Of a stretch of DNA of 64,000 nt, positions 57,796 to 64,000 are shown piece after piece. A model generated the notes under the pieces. It saw only the letters and a program-made list of their open reading frames with translations, did no database searches and was not told the origin of the DNA. Positions within the stretch are counted from its first letter, which is position 1; each line of letters opens with the position of its first letter. A program made the translations under genes and the position numbers. Source of the DNA: Allomyces macrogynus ATCC 38327 (lineage: Eukaryota; Blastocladiomycota; Blastocladiomycetes; Blastocladiales; Blastocladiaceae); NCBI GenBank assembly GCA_000151295.1, contig GG745329.1, positions 708,421-772,420 on the forward strand, written 5' to 3'.

Positions 57796-58256
57796 CGTCC
57801 GAGAGGTTTTGCTTTGCCGAGATACCGGTGCTGAACAAGATAGAAATGCGGTGGTGCGGGGTTGTTGAAGGAGAGAGAGGAAGCAGAAATGATCGAGAAG
57901 CGATGGAAAAGTGGGCAGGGGCAACACCAAAATTTGTTGATGGCATGAACCTGGCAAGTGTGGCTTTGCTCTCATGTTTCGACACTTCCTGCAACTTGCA
58001 GACCACAGTTTTGTCGTCCATCCTCACCTCGCTCTTGTGGGCGACCAGATTGCACCAGCGTCTTGGATCTCATCGCGCGATGGTGGCGACCATAATGTCC
58101 ACCCTCCCCATGTGCCTGACAGTGGCAGCCATTGCCCTTTGCGCCCACCACTCCAGATTTAGCAGCATGGGCCATTTGAGGTTATATTCCCTGCTGCCAC
58201 CCTCCTTTGAGTACAACAACAACTCATAGAAAACAGAAATCAGACGCGTTCGATCT
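57796..58256. other. Intergenic region between two-repeat copy 1 and the broken copy 2
   Basis: 461 bp. The left part is presumably the copy 1 promoter. From about 58090 the GC content falls. No gene seen. Confidence 0.5.
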
Positions 58257-58310
58257 TTACAGCACGCCATGAACTGGCGGCAGGCCCTTGACAACAATCC
58301 ACAAATCGAT
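58257..58310 (-). pseudogene. Two-repeat protein copy 2, detached C-terminal fragment
   Basis: Minus-strand reading gives DLWIVVKGLPPVHGVL and a stop, aligning with the C-terminal DSWVVVKDLPPTNGAL of copy 1. Similarity to copy 1 fades beyond about 58310. The N-terminal half of the same gene lies at 62860-63277 on the same strand, so this piece was separated from it by the intervening 4.5 kb. About 350 bp of the middle of the gene is missing. Confidence 0.75.
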
Positions 58311-61026
58311 AAATGCTCTTGTTCTCACTCTACTCTTGTCATGTGGCAGCCGCCTACCCGCCATGGCGCCCAAGTCCAACTCAGCCGACTTGCCATGTGG
58401 TGGGTTGGTCTTGATGCGGCTATTGCAGGTCCTTGTTGATCACATCTGTACACTGCTGCTTATGTTGCGCCTGTTAGATACAGTCACGCTCATGATGTAT
58501 GTGATGGCCAAGCTGATGGTGCTGCTGATGCTGGCAACATGGACAAATGGGACTTGGTGGTCAAGGGTTCCAACCACATGCAAAAGATGCAGATTGATTC
58601 TAGACTGATTTGGCTCCATCAGAATGCAATAACAAAACCCATGGAAGAAACTGATCATTGATGAAATCCACGTCCTCTTCCAGATCTTCCACTACCTGCC
58701 TGAGGCGCAACCATACCCTGGCATGCTGTCTTGGTCAAAAATGGCACTGGCTGACATGGTAGCCAAAAGCAGGCTGGGCAACTACCAGCCACACTCATGG
58801 ATGGTCTCTTTGGCGAGTGCACAGCTGACATGGTTGGGAACCAGTCTGGTTGGCATGCACTGCTCAACTATGTGGCCATGGCACAGCAGGTGGCCAATGA
58901 ACATTTTGACCATGTTGGTGTGTTTCCAAGCTTGACCCAATGACCCTGACACAGTCAAGGGCCAAGCAGCAATTGTTAGGCTTGTTGCGCTGATTTTTGG
59001 ACAAGAAGCGGCCCAACTTGCAGGAAATGTTTTTGCATCTTGCTGCCAATTAGCATGCCAAGCTCATGAACTTGTTGCAGCAGCAGCAGCAGTGGCTCAA
59101 GTCAACTGGAATGCATATGCAGGTGCACATGGACGCGTCTTTGGCGGCATGAGACAAGGAGTGCAAGGATGCCACAGCAGGCAAAAGGAGGAGATGCAGG
59201 CCAAGGTCAATCAGTGCCATACCTGCAACCAGCAGAAGGATGCTTGTTGTCATGCACACAAACGCGCTGAAAAGTTGCAGTACACAAGCGAGATGCACTT
59301 GCAGACGCACAATGCAGCCAGCAAGGTCTGGGGAGTGGCCTGGTGGTGGTGACGGGTTGGCCAGCACCATTGGCTGCTGAAGACCTTGAGACGCATGGGT
59401 TGTTGATTGCAATCCAGTGCATTATCCCAACACCACAGATCACAGCTCCAATCATGGACATGCATGCTCAGCAAGAGCGTCATGATGCTGATCATGAAAT
59501 TCGCACATGTATCTGGCAAGATGAGGGCCCAGGTTGCATCATGAATAAGTGCTGCAATGTGTGCAAGTGTCACTGCCATGGCAAGGCACTGCTGGATTTG
59601 TGGCCAAAGCAGAATTGCAAGTGGTGTAAGAAGAAGTTGAAAAAGGCACATGGGAACTTGACAAAGCCCAGGGAACCACTGTGCACAACCAAGGACCAGA
59701 TGAGGCCTTGGGAGCACAAACATGTTGCCAAGATCTTGATGGCAGTGGCCATCACACACTGTGACAATTTGTGCACACAATTCACCAGTCCCATGCTGCA
59801 CTGGATCCAGCTGATTAAGATTGCACAACAACTTGATGTGGTGGCACAGGACCTCAAGATGCTCAAGAATGGTGGGATACCCTACTCAGGTGCCAATCTC
59901 AACACAAACGTGATTGAGCAGCTCAAGCTCCCAACACCAACAATTATGCTGGTCTTTGCTACAAAGTGCCACACAACTACTGTTGACTGTGTGTTCATCA
60001 ATGATTATCTGGTCAATGGTGGAGGATGCCACATTGCTGAATGCAAAAAGGAACACATTGAGGAAGAGCTCAGGGCAACAGGCTCAAAGTCAATGTGGGG
60101 CAAGGTGGTTGAGGATCTCAAGGAATTGGCCAATGAGGTCCAGACCTGTGCATTGACAACTTGGCCTGTACTTCAGCCACAGTTTTGCAACCCAGTGTAC
60201 TTGACTGTGCCTGTGTACAAGTACAAGGGCAAGTGCAATGGTGTGGAGGGTGAGGATGGCACCAAGGATGAGAACAAGGATGCTGGTGCCAATGTTGATG
60301 TGCTGGCATTGGACATGATGGTTGGCAGCAGGGTGTGGCACACCAAGATTGACAGCTGGATGTGGACCATGGATGGGTACATGGCCATGCTACTGCATTT
60401 ACATCATGTATGTATCTTTGCTTGCTGTTCTGCATCTTCTCCACCCAACAATTTTTTCTTTCCCAGCAGCCAAGGGCAAAAACTGACTGGCAACATGTTC
60501 AACTTTGGTGAGGAGGACCCAGTGTGGATTGTGGGGTTCATTGGTGACAAAGTCAAGAGGGGCAGGAAGCCCATGAAGAACTCAATGGTGTTCACAGCAA
60601 CAGGACCAATAATTGCTGGAGTGTCCTGTTGGTGCAGGGCTTTGACAAGTTTGCACCATACAAGCTGCATTGGACCAACCTTGATGTGTTCTCAGGTATT
60701 TGTGCCCTAGATCCAGGTCACCACACTCTGTTCTGTGCATTTGAGGCCTCAACTGATCATGTCATGCAGCTTGTGCAAGATGACAATGTGGATATCAGTG
60801 CAATTCTCAAGTTGTACACCAAGAAAAATGACGTCACCAGTGCCCATGTTTTGTTAGCTTGGCACATCATGTATGTGGCACCACATGGGCACAATGCAGC
60901 ACTTGCAGTTTGTTGCCAAGTTTTGGCACAAGGACCTGGTGCTGCACAACTATGACTCCAACATGCCATAGTTCAAGATGGTCAAGTGCAAAAAGGTGCT
61001 TGAGGCTGATGAGTATCAAGATATGC

Positions 61027-62040
61027 ACATGTGCTGTTCTCTCCCAATTTCACTTTGAAACTTGTTAAAAACACCCTTCTATCCTGTACATCATGTACAT
61101 GCCTTAGCCCAAGTGAATTAGTGTACAGGATGTGTACAGGAAAGGAGACCCTACAGACTCCTGAGCGATTCTCAATTGTGTACACTTTGACCATTCACTG
61201 TAAGCATGTTCTCAATGTGCACAATGTGGTGAGCACCTGAACCAGGCCAGGGGTGAACCAGTGCAAAACACACAGTGCAGCATCTCCCACTGGTTCATGG
61301 CAGAACTTTCCAGATGCAACCTTGATTGTGTTCACCTCATACAGCCAGGTCCCTGCCATTGTCTCGCCAAGTCATGCTGTTGCATGTTGTTGATGGCTGT
61401 GTGCAAGACATTTGTCGCCATACAGTGTGACCAGGAAATTTACAGCATGACCTTGAAAACCTCCTGGGTCTGACTCACACCAAGAGGACTATGTGCCTGT
61501 CCCTCACACACTCATCAAAACTGTTCACCCTGACCAATGTCAGAAGTTCCCCCAGCCCTTCAAAATCAAGAGAGCTCTATATAGAATCTGTCTTAAATGA
61601 AGGGCAGGGGGAATTCTTTGAGCTCTTACCCTGAGTGCCTACTCCCAGATGCTCCCAGATGCTGCCCTGACCTACCACAGATTGTGCCCCACTCATTGTG
61701 CCATCATTGACATGACCACCACACCATTCCTTGATTGCCTACTGCACACACCCTTTATTCACTGACTGCTGCCCTTTGGGCACCATGGCACTGCCATTAC
61801 TCTGAGTCACTCTGCCCCAGGGCACATGGTATTTCATAGTGGGTCATGACTAAATCACTTGGGGTAGTGAATCAGCGATAATACTGCTGCCCTACAGGCA
61901 GCCCCCCTGCCCCCACCCCCACCCCCATGCTGCCCTACAGGCAGGTGTGGTGCTGCCCTTAAGGGCAGCACCAAGGACTGTGTGTGAAGTGTGTGAGACA
62001 AACTGTACAGCAGACCTTCTTCAGGAGAACTGTGCAGTAG
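61027..62040. repeat. Probable nested insertion inside the Fanzor relic
   Basis: About 1 kb without coding character between RuvC-I and the zinc ribbon, where intact relatives have much less sequence. It carries palindromes (61086-61102 and 61948-61973), a 10-bp inverted repeat (61081-61090 with 61122-61131) and a tandem CTCCCAGATG duplication near 61650. The edges are approximate. Confidence 0.45.
61948..61973. repeat. Perfect 26-bp palindrome
   Basis: Self-complementary over all 26 bases with centre CTTAAG and arms containing TGCTGCC. A related imperfect stem-loop (GCTGCC...GGCAGC) occurs at 61886-61902, and most of it is repeated at 61929-61944. Confidence 0.9.
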
Positions 62041-62859
62041 GCTTCTTTGGAACAATGCACTGTCTTTGGGCACACGTTTTGGCGATTCATACTGCTTCTG
62101 TTGGTCACAGGCTGTGGTGTGACTGTCAGCTTTGCAGCAAAACAGGCACCTGCAAAACCCTGTATTTTCTTGCTGGGCTATTCGCCTCTGCTATATTGTC
62201 CATTCCACCTACCTGATACTCCTGTGTGCCCCCCCACAACGTGTGTGTTCTGGGCTGCATTGATTGCAGACTTGATGAAGGTGATTGGTGACTTGACCAA
62301 GCTGCCACTCCTGCTTGTTGGCCATGGTGGGAGGTACAACCCATGCAGCTTGTTGATGCCTGTGAAGAGTTTTTTTCGCATCAGTGTACACATGCTGGTG
62401 CACATGTGGTGTACATTGATGAAGGTTGGACAGGTCAACATTGTGCAGTCTGTGGTTGGTTGCTGGTGCAAGTTGATGGTCAGTGGGGCTCAAAAAAGTG
62501 CATGGGTGAGGGCTCATGTCGTCACATGCACACTCATGATTGGTCAGCTGCATTCAACATCCTCCAGTGCATGATTTGTGATGTGATCATAAACTTGGTC
62601 ATGTTGGGTGTGTGGCAGCAGCACCCACTTACACAGGAACTGCAGTACCATTATGTCAGCAATGAACAAGTATTTCCAAACCAAGACGTGGAGGGTGGTG
62701 GTGATGGGGAAGAGGCCTTTTATGAGCACACCTCCCATTTTTGTATCCAGACATTTTTTGTGGCTTTGTGGACACTCTTGTCTATGATAGCCAGAGCCCC
62801 ATTGGCTAGCACTTGCTTGCAAGCGAGAGCAGCATGCAGGGGTGAAAATATGTATTTAA

Positions 62860-63277
62860 TACACGCGTCTTTGTTGTGTTTGTGCTTGGACATATCAGCT
62901 GTGAGCACAAGTTGCCAGCCAAGCACTGTGAGTGCAAGTTGCCAGCCAAGTGCCAAGAGCATGCAGAATATCATGGCTACAAGCTTGCACACGAGCATGG
63001 CGTCAGACCCTTGTGCATTCCACCATGATCCGTTCAGCTTGATCTTGATCATGTGCACACTGTGTGGGGCATTGACAGTGTACTCTTGGACCTTGGCAAT
63101 GCCCTGCAGCCACACTGACGCGATTGTTGTACACAATGCCATGGGCTCACTGTCGCTTGAAATGCCCATTATGCACATCTTGTTGTCATTGTGCAATGAG
63201 ATGAGCGTGATGGCTTGGTCATACTGGTACACAGGGGCTGCACCACTCGACATGGCCTGTTTGGAGTCACTGAGCAT
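62860..63277 (-). pseudogene. Two-repeat protein copy 2, N-terminal half (interrupted)
   Basis: The minus-strand ATG at 63277 begins MLSDSKQAMSSGAAPVYQYDQAITLISLH, parallel to copy 1. The first repeat is readable through VHMIKIKLNGSWW and LLALGWQLALT. A 27-bp tandem duplication then repeats LGWQLxLT, and similarity ends after HKHNKDA. The second repeat is absent here; its last codons are at 58257-58310. Most differences from copy 1 at shared positions are CG to TG or CG to CA changes. The frame remains open into unrelated sequence, so a truncated protein could still be made. Confidence 0.8.
62915..62965 (-). repeat. 27-bp tandem duplication in two-repeat copy 2
   Basis: Two adjacent copies of a 27-bp unit containing AAGTTGCCAGCCAAG on +, in frame, duplicating nine residues relative to copy 1. 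Confidence 0.75.
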
Positions 63278-63860
63278 GGTGGAGGGTCTTGATCTGGTGG
63301 GTGGGAAGAGAGCGGCACGGTGGCGAGCTGCCATGGAGGTTGAGGGTGGAGAAGAGAGAGAACGTGGAAGGAACCACGTATTTATGATTGATCGATCAAG
63401 GAAGACAGGCAATGCGCGCATTGATCGCGGACGAACGCGCAATGGCGTATCAGGCACCAGACCTACCTAAACTCGTGACAAGAACAGTTACTGATGTCCC
63501 TAGCGAGGACATATACAGAACAGATGTGGGAACAGTGCTTTATCCACATTTCGATTGAGACAGGGTCGATTGCGCGCGCACCGGCCTTGTCGTCCAGGCT
63601 CAATGACCGTAGTTCATTCCGTTGGCCAATCGCAGCTGTTTCGCCCACTAGATTGTGCACAATAACGCGCGATGGTGGCGGCGACCTTCATCCTCGCCCC
63701 TTTGACGCTGCCGAGTCGGACAACCAATTGACGCGAAAAACAACTTGGACGCTGCTGTATTATCCACCCAGCCGCTCGTCCAACATGAGATACAGAAGCC
63801 ATTATTTATGTTGATACCCCCGAAATCAGATCCGCGCCCCCGGCGCGATCCTCCACACAT
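63278..63860. other. Intergenic region between two-repeat copies 2 and 3
   Basis: 583 bp with a normal density of CpG returning from about 63280 rightwards. It should contain the copy 2 promoter and the copy 3 3' UTR. No other gene seen. Confidence 0.5.
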
Positions 63861-64000
63861 CTAATACGCGCCATACGTTGGCGGCAAATCCTTCACAACA
63901 ATCCAGGAATCTATATCGCTCTCGTCGTCGCTATTCGTGTTATACCGCATGTCGATCGACGCGTAGACCGTATACCCGTAATTCTTCAAGTGCGCCAGTA
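63861..64000 (-). CDS. Two-repeat protein, copy 3 (5' partial, runs off the window)
   Basis: The minus strand encodes the last 45 or so residues (LAHLKNYGYTVYASIDMRYN, then SDIDSWIVVKDLPPTYGAY and a stop). This is nearly the same as the C-terminus of copy 1 apart from a Thr/Asn/Ser/Asp insertion before SDIDSW. CpG content is normal, so unlike copy 2 this copy appears undecayed. The remainder lies beyond the right edge. Confidence 0.8.
   Translation of the reverse strand, partial: LAHLKNYGYTVYASIDMRYNTNSDDESDIDSWIVVKDLPPTYGAY

Larger units (their letters stand above)
58640..62580 (+). pseudogene. Fanzor (eukaryotic TnpB-like) RNA-guided nuclease gene, decayed
   Basis: Plus-strand relic. The RuvC-I motif is in GICALDPGHHTLFCAFE (Asp codon 60710-60712). 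The C-terminal part reads VVYIDEGWTGQHCAVCG (Glu codon 62421-62423; zinc cysteines at 62442 and 62451), then KKCMGEGSC (62499 and 62517) and HTHDWSAAFNIL (RuvC-III Asp at 62538). This D...E...CxxC...C...C...D order is that of the TnpB/Fanzor nuclease end (OrfB zinc-ribbon family). A long frame at 59343-60620 precedes RuvC-I and probably encodes the N-terminal lobes, though I recognise no motif there; weaker coding-like stretches reach back to about 58640. The motifs lie in different frames, in-frame stops occur (for example TAG at about 60968) and about 1 kb of extra DNA splits the RuvC domain. It is not expected to make a full protein. Confidence 0.75.
58310..62860. mobile_element. Decayed Fanzor-bearing insertion, CpG-depleted
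   Basis: About 4.5 kb whose composition is unlike the rest of the window: GC near 50 percent, almost no CpG, TG and CA greatly over-represented. It separates the two halves of two-repeat copy 2 and contains the relic of a Fanzor/TnpB-like gene and a probable nested insertion. I could not identify terminal inverted repeats or a target-site duplication, so the limits are set by where similarity to copy 1 ends. Confidence 0.7.

Noticed and set aside
61027..62040. Second protein-coding gene nested in the element
   Set aside because: Open frames are under 75 codons, interrupted, and show no motif; better read as non-coding repeat DNA.
58310..62860. Classical repeat-induced point mutation (RIP)
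   Set aside because: RIP gives CpA to TpA and hence many TpA. Here CpA and TpG are abundant and CpG is the depleted dinucleotide.

Overview
The window looks like nuclear DNA of a GC-rich, flagellate (zoosporic) fungus. Genes are dense, on both strands, and mostly carry short spliceosomal introns (about 38 to 170 nt) with GTACGY-like donors. Three genes are needed only by a motile cilium: dynein regulatory complex subunit 9 (DRC9/IQCG), radial spoke protein 3 and kinesin-9. Together with a fungal-type SH3/Ras-association scaffold and kynurenine 3-monooxygenase this points to a chytrid-like or blastocladialean fungus. The phylum is an inference from base composition and gene content. A 100-N scaffold gap lies at 43215-43314.

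Layout. 1-8.0 kb: 3' end of an importin-4/Kap123-type karyopherin, DRC9, a single-pass membrane protein and CTP synthase, all on +. 8.3-14.2 kb: Cdc37 (-) divergent from kynurenine 3-monooxygenase (+), then a bZIP factor with a possible membrane segment (+). 14.5-34.7 kb: two M1 aminopeptidase genes in inverted orientation flanking RNA polymerase III subunit 2 (-), a BRPF-type PHD/bromodomain/PWWP protein (+) and radial spoke protein 3 (+). 35.5-46.1 kb: Trm82/WDR4 (-) divergent from kinesin-9 (+), CCT-zeta (-), the gap, and UDP-glucose pyrophosphorylase (+). 47.8-56.1 kb: an SH3-RA scaffold, a small acidic protein (-) and a GCP6-like gamma-tubulin complex component (+). 57.0-64.0 kb: a family of uncharacterised two-repeat proteins (one intact, one broken, one running off the end). 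The broken copy is interrupted by about 4.5 kb of CpG-depleted DNA holding a decayed Fanzor/TnpB-like nuclease gene.

Main points of interest. (1) The two aminopeptidase genes share a co-linear inverted block of 1,954 bp (15358-17311 and 31861-33814) that appears identical, introns included. Both edges are abrupt and the 3' parts are clearly diverged, which suggests recent gene conversion or an assembly artefact. (2) The Fanzor-like relic keeps a RuvC-I DPG motif, a DE...CxxC...C...C zinc ribbon and a RuvC-III DWSAAFNIL motif, but is broken by stops, frame changes and a probable nested insertion. (3) The relic and the gene it interrupts show CpG loss with TpG/CpA gain, including about 920 bp without one CpG, as expected from deamination of methylated cytosine. 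(4) Splicing shows GC-AG introns, an 18-nt internal exon, a 16-nt last coding exon and a 38-nt intron. Each of these is supported by reading-frame and motif continuity.

Exon boundaries were worked out by hand from reading frame, splice dinucleotides and family motifs. No alignment or search was run.
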